A DNA stretch of 64,000 bases from JANQPX01 sp965204405 (GTDB taxonomy: Bacteria; Pseudomonadota; Alphaproteobacteria; Geminicoccales; Geminicoccaceae): assembly GCA_965204405.1 (NCBI GenBank), contig CBDBEN010000005.1, forward strand, positions 1 to 64,000. The letters run 5' to 3'. Positions within the stretch are counted from its first letter, which is position 1; the number at the start of each line of letters is the position of its first letter. Below are positions 7,945 to 16,921 of this stretch, piece by piece. The notes under the pieces are model-generated. The model had not been told where the DNA came from and made no database searches. It saw only the letters and a list, made by a program, of their open reading frames with translations. A program made the translations under genes and the position numbers.

Positions 7945-8930
7945 CGTCTCTTTTACGATTTTTGCCTTGATGAGCACGTTCCGGACAATCACCTGCTTCG
8001 TCAGATCGATATCTTTGTCGACCTTGAGGGCATCAGACGGGACTTGAAGCCTTATTATAGCTCGATCGGTCGGCCTTCGATCGATCCTGAGCTGATGATC
8101 CGCATGCTGATCATCGGTTATTGTCTCGGTATCCGTTCCGAACGAAGGTTATGCGAGGAGGTTCATCTGAACCTCGCCTATCGGTGGTTTTGTGGTCTTG
8201 GTCTGGACGGGAAAGTCCCGGACCATTCGACGTTTTCGTGCAACCGCCATGGCTGTTTTCATGAGAGTGATCTTCTCTGGCGTGTGTTCGAGAGTGTGGT
8301 GCAGCGCTGTATCGACGAAGGACTTGTGGGTGGCGAAGGCTTTGCCGTCGATGCGAGCTTGATCCAGGCCGATGCCAACAAGTGGCGCTCCATTCCGAGC
8401 GATGAATGGGACCCAGCGGATCTTCCTCCGGATGTGCTGCAGGCGGTGAAGGATTACCTCTCGACACTCGACGATGCCGCCTTTGGCGCGGCAAGCGAGG
8501 TGACACCGAAGTTCATTTCGCCCTCCGATCCTGCTGCTCAGTGGACCGGCGCCCTGCGGGGGGCCGCATTCTTCGCTTATGCGACTAACTATCTGATCGA
8601 CACCGACATTGCGCTTGGGCTAGCCGGCGGCAAGCGCCAGCTAGGGCCATTATCGTGGATATCGAGGCGTCTCGTGCCATCCGCCAGGCCGAGGTCGGCG
8701 CTGCCCGGACCATGATCGAGCGAGGGATGGATCGCTTTGACCTCTACCCCGAGCATCGCGCTGGCGACAACGCCTATGGTGCATCCGAGATGGTCGGTTG
8801 CGTTTACGAGGGCCTCGCGGCGCCAGTGATGAATTCCTCCTCGCCCCCAACCGCCGAGAACCTTCGAAAACTCGCCAAGCTCAGACCGAAACTCGAACCA
8901 ACTGCAGCTTTGGCGTAACAAGAAAGGAGA
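7945..8930 (+). pseudogene. IS1182-family transposase remnant
   Basis: The frame beginning LFYDFCLDEHVPDNHLLRQI and running through SIGRPSIDPELMIRMLIIGY and LCEEVHLNLAYRWFCGLGLD is the DUF772-type N-terminus of IS1182 transposases. EGFAVDASLIQADANK holds the first catalytic Asp. The homology changes frame near 8640, after which AIIVDIEASRAIRQAEVGAA, ERGMDRFDLYPEHRAGDNAY continue the family, then decays. The start is lost and at least one frameshift separates the halves, so the element is dead. Its left edge abuts the haloacid dehalogenase remnant. Terminal repeats were not found. Confidence 0.75.
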
Positions 8931-9170
8931 CATGAGCGATCATCGACACTGAGAAGTAACAAACCGGGCAACAGCCCGGCACCAACACCTCGACTTCACC
9001 CCACGTCGGGCGAAGGTCACTCAAGAACAAACGACTAAATCAACAAAATCGGCACTAAAGTGCTTAGTGTGGAGGCGGAGAGCTCTACGGCCGAGAATGA
9101 ACATGCCGGCGGCAGGTTAGATGCTCTGTATCGGCCAGCCTCATCGAGAGGAGTGCGCATACCCCCAAGA

Positions 9171-9290
9171 ATTGATCTTATAAAGTCACCAGCCTGCCTG
9201 CTCTCCCTCTCAAACACCCGATATGGTCGGAATTTTGCGGGTGGTTGGGAGGGGCGGCGGATTCTGTTCGATCAGAAAGTGCTCTCTATT
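9171..9290. repeat. Degenerate palindromic MITE-like repeat, copy 1
   Basis: This stretch resembles the palindromic elements near 34.2, 40.4 and 51.9 kb: an ATTGATCTTATAAAGTCACC left arm, a GATATGGTCGG centre, a GGTTGGGAGGGG right arm and a GATCAGAAAGTGCTCT end. Both ends have drifted and no clear TA flank remains. It lies between the IS1182 remnant and the 3' end of mbfA. The rest of 8930-9341 shows nothing else recognisable. Confidence 0.5.
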
Positions 9291-9341
9291 TCTCGGTACT
9301 TTCTGCCGCTGTGGTGGGAAACGAATGATATGGCCACACCG

Positions 9342-10319
9342 CTAGGCATTGCCAATAAGAATACCGGCCGCAAACACCAAGGCACCGCCGAGCACCACCT
9401 GGAATGCGGCACGAAAAAACGGTGTGTCCATATATTTGTTCTGGATCCAGGCAATCGCCCATAGTTCAAAGAACACGATGATGATGGCAAGCGTGGTCGC
9501 CGTATTGAAGTCAGGGATCAGATAAGGCAGAGCATGGCCGAGCCCACCGACCGTGGTCATGACACCTGAAGCGATACCACGCTTGATAGGCGAGCCGCGA
9601 CCGGAAAGCTCACCGTCGTCAGAAGCCGCTTCGGTAAAGCCCATCGAGATCCCTGCCCCGACGGAGGCGGCCAAGCCAACCAGAAACGTCTGCCAAGTAT
9701 CACCGGTGGCGAAGGCGGCAGCAAAGATCGGAGCCAATGTCGACACCGAACCATCCATCAGACCGGCAAGTCCCGGCTGAACCCAAGTCAAAATGAATTG
9801 GCGATGTGCCGCCTTGTTTTCTTCATCCAGCACCTCAACGCCGAGATGCTCGCTTTCCAGCCGGTCAGCCGCCTTCTCATGGCCGGCCTCGGCCAACGCC
9901 AATTCACCAAGAAGCTTCCTGGTGCCGGCATCGGTCGTGTGCTGGGCCGCCTTGAGATAAAAATGATGGGCGGCACGCTCCATGTCGGCGGCTTCTTCGC
10001 GAATACGCTCGACGCCTAGATTCTGCATCAGCCATGTCGGCTTTCGATGGTAGAAGCCAGCAACGTGCTCGCGGCGAATCAGCGGAATCACCTCGCCAAA
10101 GCGCTGCCGGTGCAAATCGATAAGCATCTGGCGATGAGTTTCCTCTTCCTTTGCCATGCCTTCAAAGACTTTGGCACTTTGCGGAAACTCAGCGCGCAGA
10201 TGCTGAGCGTAGGTCAGATAGATCCGCGCATCATCCTCCTCAGCCGAAATTGCAAGAGCGAGAACCTCCTGCTCCGAAAGATCGGCAAAGCGTCGCTTGG
10301 ATGAAAATCCGGGAATCAT
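9342..10319 (-). CDS. mbfA: Membrane-bound ferritin / iron exporter MbfA (ferritin-like + VIT1 domains)
   Basis: A 325-residue protein starting MIPGFSSKRRFADLSEQEVL at 10319, preceded by an AGAGG ribosome site. Residues about 15-160 form a ferritin-like diiron four-helix bundle with the expected acidic and His ligands (ISAEEDDARIY, AKEEETHRQM, LALAEAGHEKAAD). Residues about 180-325 form a VIT1/CCC1-type membrane domain (GLAGLMDGSVSTLAPIFAAA, GMSMGFTEA-like segment). This two-domain layout and length match MbfA, which exports iron and protects from iron and peroxide stress in rhizobia, where it is controlled by Irr. No convincing Irr box was spotted upstream. The gene is intact although surrounded by dead IS elements. 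Confidence 0.88.
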   Translation of the reverse strand: MIPGFSSKRRFADLSEQEVLALAISAEEDDARIYLTYAQHLRAEFPQSAKVFEGMAKEEETHRQMLIDLHRQRFGEVIPLIRREHVAGFYHRKPTWLMQNLGVERIREEAADMERAAHHFYLKAAQHTTDAGTRKLLGELALAEAGHEKAADRLESEHLGVEVLDEENKAAHRQFILTWVQPGLAGLMDGSVSTLAPIFAAAFATGDTWQTFLVGLAASVGAGISMGFTEAASDDGELSGRGSPIKRGIASGVMTTVGGLGHALPYLIPDFNTATTLAIIIVFFELWAIAWIQNKYMDTPFFRAAFQVVLGGALVFAAGILIGNA

Positions 10320-10725
10320 AGCCTCTTTTCCGATCCTGGGAGATAGTTTCAATGCAGGTTGCTATTTGACGAACCTACCTCTCCTTTTACACAGAATTCA
10401 GGCAGAACATCTACCCATCAAAAAGAAGAGGCTCGTGGCTTAAGATAACGTACCAAAGCCTCTTCTCTATGCCCTATTGCTCTATGAGGGCCCACCTAAA
10501 CCGGATCACCAAGCGAGGTCGTCGCTGGCTCACCCGAGCCGCTGACCAGCATTGCACCCTGCGCACCTAGCCCGCTTATACGAAGCCTCCAACTAACAGT
10601 CGATCTTTGGTGCGGCGCTGCCGGTTCTGTCACAAATTTGAAACTGGACAGAAGCGGCCTATCACCAGGATACAATTATCCAACGAGCGTCGCGAATTGC
10701 TTGAAGGCCGTTAGATCTGCTTGGT
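10320..10725. other. Long non-coding stretch upstream of mbfA
   Basis: The mbfA promoter must lie in the first part of this stretch, just upstream of 10319 on the minus strand. An AT-rich patch with CCTCTCCTTTTACACAG is present, but no motif could be named. The rest has no sustained reading frame and probably consists of decayed island DNA. Confidence 0.4.
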
Positions 10726-10729
10726 CGAA

Positions 10730-10935
10730 CTGACATTTTGGATGATATGGGCGACCTTGATAACCTGAAACTCGCCTATGCCGAATAGAATACCTTGAAG
10801 CCCTTCATGAGCTCAGTGAGCCTCTTGATGAATCGGTGATCCTGATCAACGATGTTGTTCAAGTATTTCACTTGGAGGATCTCGATCAGCGTCCAAACCT
10901 TGGCCGCACCCCTGATAGCTAGACCGACGCTGTTT
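10730..10935 (-). pseudogene. IS6-family transposase C-terminal remnant
   Basis: On the minus strand the peptide LQVKYLNNIVDQDHRFIKRL followed by TELMKGFKVFYSA reproduces the conserved C-terminal part of IS6 (IS26/IS240) transposases, in which V-K-Y-L-N-N-x-x-x-Q-D-H-R-x-I-K-R holds the last catalytic acidic region and G-F-K-x-F-x-S-A follows. A stop at 10776 interrupts it, and a shifted frame beyond (GEFQVIKVAHIIQN) looks like the decayed tail. No full gene or ends remain. Confidence 0.7.
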
Positions 10936-10966
10936 GTGTGAGACGTCCTGTTGAGATGAGACAGGA

Positions 10967-11395
10967 TTGGACGTCTCTTTGGACAGCTTGACGGATGGCT
11001 TTGTTGGCAGGGTGGGGATACTCGAGGAGCATTCTGACCGGCGGTTTCGGATCGCGGCGGAGAGCCTGGTGCCTGGTGCCTGGTATGCGTGTTGTCGATG
11101 TTGCGTGCCATCAAGAGGTAACGCGTTGGCAGGTCTACGATTGGCGGAAGAAGTGGGCTCTAGCTTTACGTGCCGAGACGGCCCAGGAGCCGTTGTTCGC
11201 GGCGCTCGTGTTGAACCGAAGTCTACACGTCCTTCACGTCGCCCGAAAAAAAAGCGCGGTGTCACACCCCAAGCCGGGAAAGATCGAGTTGATAGTCGAT
11301 GGTGTGACCCTGCGAGTGTCAGCCGACATCGACGAAGTGCAATTGACGAGAACGATCCGCGCGGCATCACGATGATCTCTCCGGCGGGCGGATAG
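10967..11395 (+). pseudogene. IS66 TnpA-type accessory gene remnant
   Basis: The frame ending at 11375 contains VACHQEVTRWQVYDWRKKWA, the helix-turn-helix of IS66 TnpA proteins (V-A-x-x-x-x-V-x-x-x-Q-V-x-x-W-R), and ends with KIELIVDGVTLRVSADIDEV then LTRTIRAASR, the typical TnpA tail. The N-terminus is in another frame, so a frameshift has occurred. It is followed directly by a tnpB remnant, the normal IS66 order, but no IS66 main transposase gene (tnpC) remains. Confidence 0.65.
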
Positions 11396-11565
11396 CGCAT
11401 CTATGTGGCGACGCGCCAGACAGACTTCAGGAAGGGCATCGACGGTTTGGCGCTTGTCGTGCAGGAGACGATGAGCCTCGGTCCGTTCAGTGGAGCAGCT
11501 GTCGTGTTCCGCGCTCACTTCTTCGACCATACCTGCGCGCAGAACGACATCGATCATTGCCTGCA
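11372..11565 (+). pseudogene. IS66 TnpB (Orf2) remnant with in-frame stop
   Basis: The frame reads MISPAGG, stop (TAG near 11393), RIYVATRQTDFRKGIDGLAL, VVQETMSLGPFSGAAVVFRA and then breaks off. This is the N-terminal half of IS66 TnpB, including its hallmark D-F-R-K-G-x-D-G-L. The TAG replaces the usual Val or Arg codon before R-I-Y. The remainder, including the conserved W-D-x-x-G segment, is missing. Confidence 0.75.
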
Positions 11566-11613
11566 CTAAGCCTAACCATCCCTAGACCAATGGTCGGGTC
11601 AAGCGGCTTCATC

Positions 11614-12888
11614 AGCTGGACACCTCCGGAAACCTGACGACCTGGTGACGTTTTGGTAAGATGCCGCCTCGGAATTCGAGGGGGGTGACTTTTGCCGAAG
11701 CAACCAGGATTTTGGAGCGTCGAAGATCGGCTTCGCGAGTTATCGGTACAGGGCGATCCACTAGAGAAGCTTTTGGAGCTTATCGATTTCGAGCTCTTCC
11801 GGCCGGTTTTGGATGAGGCGTTGGACGCGGGTGATCGTTCCAAGGGTGGCGTCCGCCGTTCGATGCGGTGTTGAAGCTCAAGATGCTTTATCTGCAGGCG
11901 CAGCATGGTCTGAGCTTCGAGCAGGCCGAGCATCTGGTGCGCGATCGTCTGTCCTGGGTGCGATTTTGCGGGCTGACGATCGTCGATCCGGTGCCGGATG
12001 CGAACACGCTTTGGGATTTTCGCGAAGCCTTGATTGCCAAGGGTGCTCTCACGCTTTTGTTCGAGCGATTGGACCAAGCGATCAAAGACGCCGGCTATTT
12101 GCCGATGTCGGGACAGATCGTCGATGCGAGCCTGGTCGCAGCGCCGAGGCAACGGAACACCAAGAATGAGAAAGAAGCGATCAAGGCCGGGAAATCAGCC
12201 GACGAGATCTGGCCTGGTCAGCTTTCGAAAGCTGCGCAAAAGGACACGGATGCTCGCTGGACGATGAAGATTACGCAAGGCAAGGTCGAGGCCGACGGCA
12301 AGGTGCAGCCTGACATCGCCATCCCGGCGTTCGGCTACAAGTCGCATATCAGCATCGATGCCCGTCATGGCTTCATCCGCTGTCAGGTGATCACGAATGC
12401 GGCGGCGCATGATGGGGCTCGGTTGCGAGAAGGTCTGATCGATCGCACCAACACGGCGTCATCGGTTTGGGCCGATACGGCCTACCGATCAAAGGCCAAT
12501 GAGAACTTTCTCGCCGGCGCCGGCAAGACCAGTCAGATCCATCGACGAAAGCCGAAAGGCAAATCGATGCCGAAGCGCACGGCTAAGGCCAACTCCAAAA
12601 GGTCCAAGGTTCGAGCCCGGGTTGAGCATGTCTTCGCACATCAAAAGGGCCGGATGAACCTCGCCATCCGCAGCCTCGGCATCAAGCGCGCCGAGGCAAC
12701 GATCATCATGGCCAATATCGCTTACAATCTCGGCCGATGGCGATATTGGCAGGGGCGAACTGCGTCTGCTTGAAAGGGAAAGCGGGATGGCTGACTGATA
12801 AGACCTCCAGATCAGCCGGCGGCACGACGTCAAAACGATACGTCGCCCAAATCGGCGACGAAGGCCGGGTTACTGGAGGTGTCCAGCT
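11614..12888 (+). mobile_element. IS5-family insertion sequence, probably inactive
   Basis: The two ends carry matching inverted repeats, AGCTGGACACCTCC at 11614-11627 and its reverse complement at 12875-12888. Between them lies an IS5-family transposase with one frameshift. The right repeat falls inside an IS6 transposase remnant (encoding VSSWYVDETY), so either the IS5 element sits in or beside that older element, or part of the repeat is IS6 sequence. Exact ends and target duplication are uncertain. Confidence 0.55.
11692..12773 (+). pseudogene. IS5-family transposase with single-base frameshift
   Basis: The first frame (from 11692) gives PKQPGFWSVEDRLRELSVQG and ends soon after 11845; the second continues from RPPFDAVLKLKMLYLQAQHG to a stop at 12773. 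Restoring one G near 11845 joins them as SKGGRPPFDAVLKLK, so a single deletion explains the break. The DDE catalytic residues survive: Asp in GQIVDASLVAAP, Asp in SVWADTAYRSKAN and Glu in ARVEHVFAHQKGRM. The C-terminal IMANIAYNLGR is typical of the family. The gene is otherwise full length (about 355 residues) and the damage looks recent. Confidence 0.8.
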
Positions 12889-13075
12889 GGTATGTCGATG
12901 AGACATACATCAAAGTGAAAGGCCGCTGATGCTATCTGTATCGGGCGATTGACCGCGAGGGTCGTCTGATCGACGTTCGCTTGAGCGAGACCCGCGACAT
13001 GGCGGCCGCCAAGGCATTTTTCGCCTCGGCCTTGGCGACGGTGGACAGTGTGCCCGACCGCGTGACGAGTTACAC
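12885..13075 (+). pseudogene. IS6-family transposase internal remnant
   Basis: The frame reads SSWYVDETYIKVKGR, a stop (TGA in place of the invariant Trp codon TGG), CYLYRAIDREGRLIDVRLSE, TRDMAAAKAFFASALATVDS. This is the catalytic core of IS6 transposases, whose first Asp lies in W-x-x-D-E-T-Y. The reading then leaves the family near 13070. It is on the opposite strand from the IS6 tail at 10.8 kb, so they are not simply two ends of one copy. The sequence from 13075 to 13260 is not recognisable. Confidence 0.7.
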
Positions 13076-13268
13076 AACGCCTATCGTGCGAGGCAGCGCT
13101 GCAAGCAGCTTGTCTCCCTGTCCCGCCAACGGCGCCATCATCGTCGCCAGTTCGCTCTGGCAATGAGCATCCCCAAGCAGCATAATCAGCAAATCAAGGC
13201 ATCCTGCGCTGCACGCTTAAACCTAATGGACTGAGATCTGACAGAACCCTTCGGGCTAAGCCTATTGG

Positions 13269-13518
13269 ATGTGTGGGGGCTGTGAAACCCGGTGTGCCAT
13301 ACTCTTCGATAGCCGTGACAGTTGGATGTGTCATAAATGTGCCGGCTTTGCTTATCGATCGAGCGCATTGTCCGGTAATCCGTTGATCGACAAGTGCGCG
13401 CGGATTATGGCCCAGCTACGCCGAATCAATGCCTTGGTGAAGGGCGGCCGGCCCAAAGGCATGAGCCAGAAGGTCTATCGTCGATTGATCGAAAAGCGAG
13501 ACATGGCCGATCGTCGTC
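13269..13518 (+). pseudogene. Zinc-ribbon protein gene truncated by IS630 insertion
   Basis: The frame from 13269 encodes MCGGCETRCAILFDSRDSWM, CHKCAGFAYRS, then a basic stretch with GRPKGMSQKVYRRLIEKRDM. Two C-x-x-C pairs form a zinc ribbon, and the P-K-G-M-x-x-x-x-Y-x-R-L segment is typical of a conserved hypothetical family found in proteobacterial accessory regions. The frame runs into the left end of the IS630 element at 13519, so the C-terminus has been lost. The usual longer N-terminus before the first Cys is also missing. Function unknown. Confidence 0.5.
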
Positions 13519-14575
13519 TAGAGTATTTTTTAACCATATGGAATCGCGAGGGATTCCAAATTCAGCACTGATGTGATTCAAGATATGGGCTGGTTGAGGA
13601 GGCCAGCCTGTATGGCGAAATCTCTTTCGATGGATTTGCGCGAACGGCTGATATCGGCTGTTGAAGGCGGAATGTCGCGACGGTCGGCGGCGAAGCTTTT
13701 CAGGGTTGCGCCTTCGACCGCGATAAAGTGGGTCGATCAAAAACGACGGACTGGCAGCGTTCGCCCACGCGCTCGAGGCGGCGACAATCGCTCGCATCAG
13801 CTCGAAGCTCATGCCGACGAGATCGTGGTGCTGGTCCGTGAGACCAAGGACCTGCCCCTGTCTCAACTGGCCTCGCATCTCGACGAAACCTATGGCGTGA
13901 AGGTCGCCAAGAGCACCATCTGGCATCTCCTGGATCGCCACGACATGACCTATAAAAAAAACGGCGCACGCCACCGAACAGCAAAGGCCTGATGTCTTGC
14001 GCCGGCGGCAGACCTGGTTCGACACCCAGATCGAATCCGAGCCGGAGAGGCTGGTGTTCATCGATGAAACAGGGGCGTCGACCAAGATGGCCAGGCTCTA
14101 TGGGCGTTCGCCGCGTGGTGAACGCTGCCGGGCACCCGTGCCGCACGGTCATTGGAAAACCACGACCTTCGTCGGCGCGTTGCGTCTGGAAGGCATGACC
14201 GCGCTGATGATCCTCGATGGTGCCATGCACGGCACGGCTTTCCTCGCTTATGTCGAGCAGGTCCTGGCACCTACGCTCTCAGCCGGCGACATCGTCGTGA
14301 TGGACAATCTGCCCGCTCACAAACCGGCCGCCATACGCCAGGCCATCGAACGCACCGGGGCAGAACTTCGCTTCCTGCCGCCCTACAGTCCTGACTTCAA
14401 CCCGATCGAAATGGCCTTCTCGAAGTTCAAAGCCTTCCTCAAAAAGACCGCAGCATGAACCGTTGATGATCTCTGGAACGCTATCGCAGAGGCTATCGAA
14501 CTGTTCACCCCGACAGAATGCGAAAACTACTTCGCCGCTGCTGGATATGACCGCGAATGATCGGAAAATGCTCTA
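13519..14575 (+). mobile_element. IS630-family insertion sequence A, TA-flanked
   Basis: The element is bounded by TA at 13519-13520 and TA at 14574-14575, the target duplication expected of IS630/Tc1-type transposition. Its ends are imperfect inverted repeats: the left reads TAGAGTATTTTTTAACCAT and the right, on the other strand, TAGAGCATTTTCCGATCAT. It holds a two-frame transposase gene. The right-end sequence resembles the termini of the palindromic repeats elsewhere in the window. Confidence 0.75.
13612..14458 (+). pseudogene. IS630-family transposase, two frames, C-terminally truncated
   Basis: The first frame starts MAKSLSMDLRERLISAVEGG and contains the N-terminal helix-turn-helix (GMSRRSAAKLFRVAPSTAIK) up to 13992. 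The second, ending at 14458, holds the DDE domain (RLVFIDETGAS, DIVVMDNLPAHK, LPPYSPDFNPIEMAFSKFK). They overlap at a run of eight A residues (13954-13961); a +1 shift there gives KKTAHATEQQRPDVLRRRQ, the family sequence, so programmed frameshifting is likely. A TGA at 14456 cuts the protein 28 codons before the natural end (the same frame continues TVDDLWNAIAEAIELF to a stop near 14560). The catalytic core is complete, so activity may be reduced rather than absent. Confidence 0.75.
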
Positions 14576-14725
14576 GTGCCGGTGATCGAAGCTATCGATG
14601 CGCGGATAGTTCGCCAAAAATGCCGCTGGACGATGCGAGACAACCTTATTTCGTGAATGCGCGCGGCGAATGTGTACCAGTTCTAAAGGTGGATAGCCTG
14701 AGAGTACTATCCCGGGTGATGCCTG

Positions 14726-14911
14726 ATGAAACATAAAATAATGCCGCGTGGCGACACGTGTGGTTTAAACTTTCAGAGAATTTGTCTTAACCTATTGAAA
14801 AGATTGGCGCACCTTGAAGGACAAAGTTCGAACTCGCCGTTTGACATATTGGAAGACTGGGACAGCTATCTTGAAAATGTGAAGTTTGATCTGAAAGAGC
14901 CCATGACCTGA
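14726..14911 (+). CDS. Small hypothetical ORF, 61 residues
   Basis: A short frame in AT-rich DNA encoding MKHKIMPRGDTCGLNFQRIC and ending DSYLENVKFDLKEPMT. No family was recognised and no clear ribosome site is seen. Its base composition matches the AT-rich ATPase gene beyond it on the other strand, so it may have arrived with that gene. It could also be chance. The rest of 14576-14982 shows nothing else. Confidence 0.25.
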   Translation: MKHKIMPRGDTCGLNFQRICLNLLKRLAHLEGQSSNSPFDILEDWDSYLENVKFDLKEPMT

Positions 14912-14982
14912 GAAGGTTGCTCCAAAAGGAAAGCGCATGGCAAAAATAAAAGCGGGGTAGAATAAGATTAGATTATCGGTCG

Positions 14983-16783
14983 TTACAAATGGCTCTCAAT
15001 CCAATCAAATATTGGGCCAAAATTTTGAAATTCATCTTCTGTTGCATTTTCACAAATCCAATTGCACAAATTATTCTTTTCGTCCTTATTGACTTCCCAT
15101 TTTTCGGGGTTTTCAGTTTCTACACCTCTGATTTTTACGCGTTACGCCTCATACACATCTATTAAGTCTGCTTTCTGGCTTATTGCCCTATCAAGAAGGC
15201 CTTTGCCAAATAAATTCTCCACACCTTTCTTAATTGGATTATTTTCTATCGTCTGCATGCATCCCTTTACGACATTCCCTCTAGAATCCTCAGCCTTGGA
15301 CATGTCACAGTCGTACAGCAATATCATCTTTTGTTGTAAAAACTCTGATGGCTTTTTATCCATAATCTTCCAGATTTTATCTAGTCCTCCAAAACCACCT
15401 CCATCTTTAATGTCAACTTTTTCAAATATATCTTCTCTGCCTAACAGCTCGGCTGCCCTTCGTAGATACCTCACATCATAGTCACCCTCTACAACAAGAG
15501 TAGGACGTTTTGATTGAAAAATCGCTTCTTCAAGGTCACTTTTATATTTTCCTGTCTGCTGAAATGACAAATAGGCATCTTCGAATTCAGAAAATTTTTC
15601 TGTTGTTATAGGCTCTCCTGTTGGCATCTCAATTATTTCGATGCCATCTGAACCAAGAACTTTTTCCATTCCCATAAGAAATAACGGTGAATGTGTCGCA
15701 ATGATAAACTGAATGCGTGGGAATAATTTAATTAACTCTGGCAAAATGTTATGTTGATGAAAAGAGTGAAGATGCATTTCTATTTCGTCAATGATAACTA
15801 TTCCTTCTATATCTTCTAAATTTGTCATTTCTTTATTTGTAAGATCAAAATCTCGTAATATAGAAATAAACAAATTCAACAGGCATGTCTGCCCAGATGA
15901 CATTTGGAATATATTAGGAACGACTACATCATTGCCTCTTATCACAGAAAGTTGTCTGTTATGTCGAGGTCCAATTCCAAATCGAATACCTTCATCATCA
16001 TTAATGATTAGTCGAAGGATTTTTAGTGCTTGACCATATGCCGTCGTAGCCGTTCCAGATTGCTCTGTAATACAATTGAGAACCGTTAGTTGGTTTTGTA
16101 CATGAACCGGGATTTGCTGCTTTTTCGTCTCGTAAATCTCTCTATCGATAACAAGATCATAGAGCCAATTTTGATTTTCTCTTAGCGGCGAAGAGCAGAT
16201 AATATTCCGATTGCTTTCATCAATCATTCTCTCTTTGTCAGTATGCTCAAGTTTTTGAATGATACCTTCATCATTGAGCCAAGCTGGCTCCTCAAATCGG
16301 TTCGCAGGAAAGTATAAAACGCACTGACTGTCTATAGCTTGGCTAAGTAGCCTTTTACCCCCTCTGTTCTCCAAATGAATCAGCGAGCTCTGATCGGCAG
16401 GTATTTTGTACCAGTTACTGTATATGGACGTATATTGTAATGCGTTTTCAAAATCTTCGCGGTTTCGATTGAGAACCCATTCATATAAATGCGGGCCTCC
16501 TTTGAATTCGATCGATGAGTAGGAAAAATCCTTGCCGCTGGTTATATAGGAAGGATTTCTAGATTTATATACTTTACCTTTTTTTTACTTCGGTATTTTC
16601 ATACAACTGTTGCTTTATAGTAAATAAGTAATTGATGATATTGGATATGAATAAGCTTTTTCCTGATCCGTTCTGCCCAACAAGAAGTAGTGGCTTTGGC
16701 GTCTCATTATCATTGAATGGAAATTCGCAACTAATGAATCTGCACGGTCCATAATTTTCCAATACAAGTTTGTCTATATACAT
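14983..16783 (-). pseudogene. OLD-like AAA ATPase with TOPRIM nuclease domain, interrupted
   Basis: Read from 16783, the first frame has an SMC-like N-terminus (MYIDKLVLENYGPCRFISCE) with Walker A LLVGQNGSGKS and stops at 16574. The second, one frame away at a run of eight T on the + strand, carries the signature-like FQMSSGQTCLLNLFISILRD, Walker B GIVIIDEIEMHLH and the switch FIIATHSPLF. After these comes a TOPRIM domain: Glu in LVVEGDYDVRYL and D-x-D in ILLYDCDMSK. A TAA at 15142 interrupts, yet the same frame continues with RVKIRGVETENPEKWEVNKD to a stop at 14983. OLD-family proteins are mostly anti-phage nucleases. The gene is much richer in AT than its neighbours, indicating foreign origin. 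Confidence 0.75.
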
Positions 16784-16921
16784 AGTAAAAAGCCACTAAA
16801 GTAAGTTAATTCTTGTAAGGCTAACACATTTTTCGCAGTTATGGAACGGCATTTCCTTTTTAGACATGTAACAGTACTCGTGATACAATTGAATTATGCT
16901 CTGGCACAGGATTGGGGACGC

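Noticed and set aside
6903..9340. Possible CRISPR array or tandem repeats among the small repeats
   Set aside because: No regularly spaced direct repeats with unique spacers were seen; the similarities are explained by IS and MITE remnants.
10320..10420. Irr (ICE) box upstream of mbfA
   Set aside because: The expected inverted TTTAGAA-type motif could not be found, only a loosely similar ACAGAATTC.
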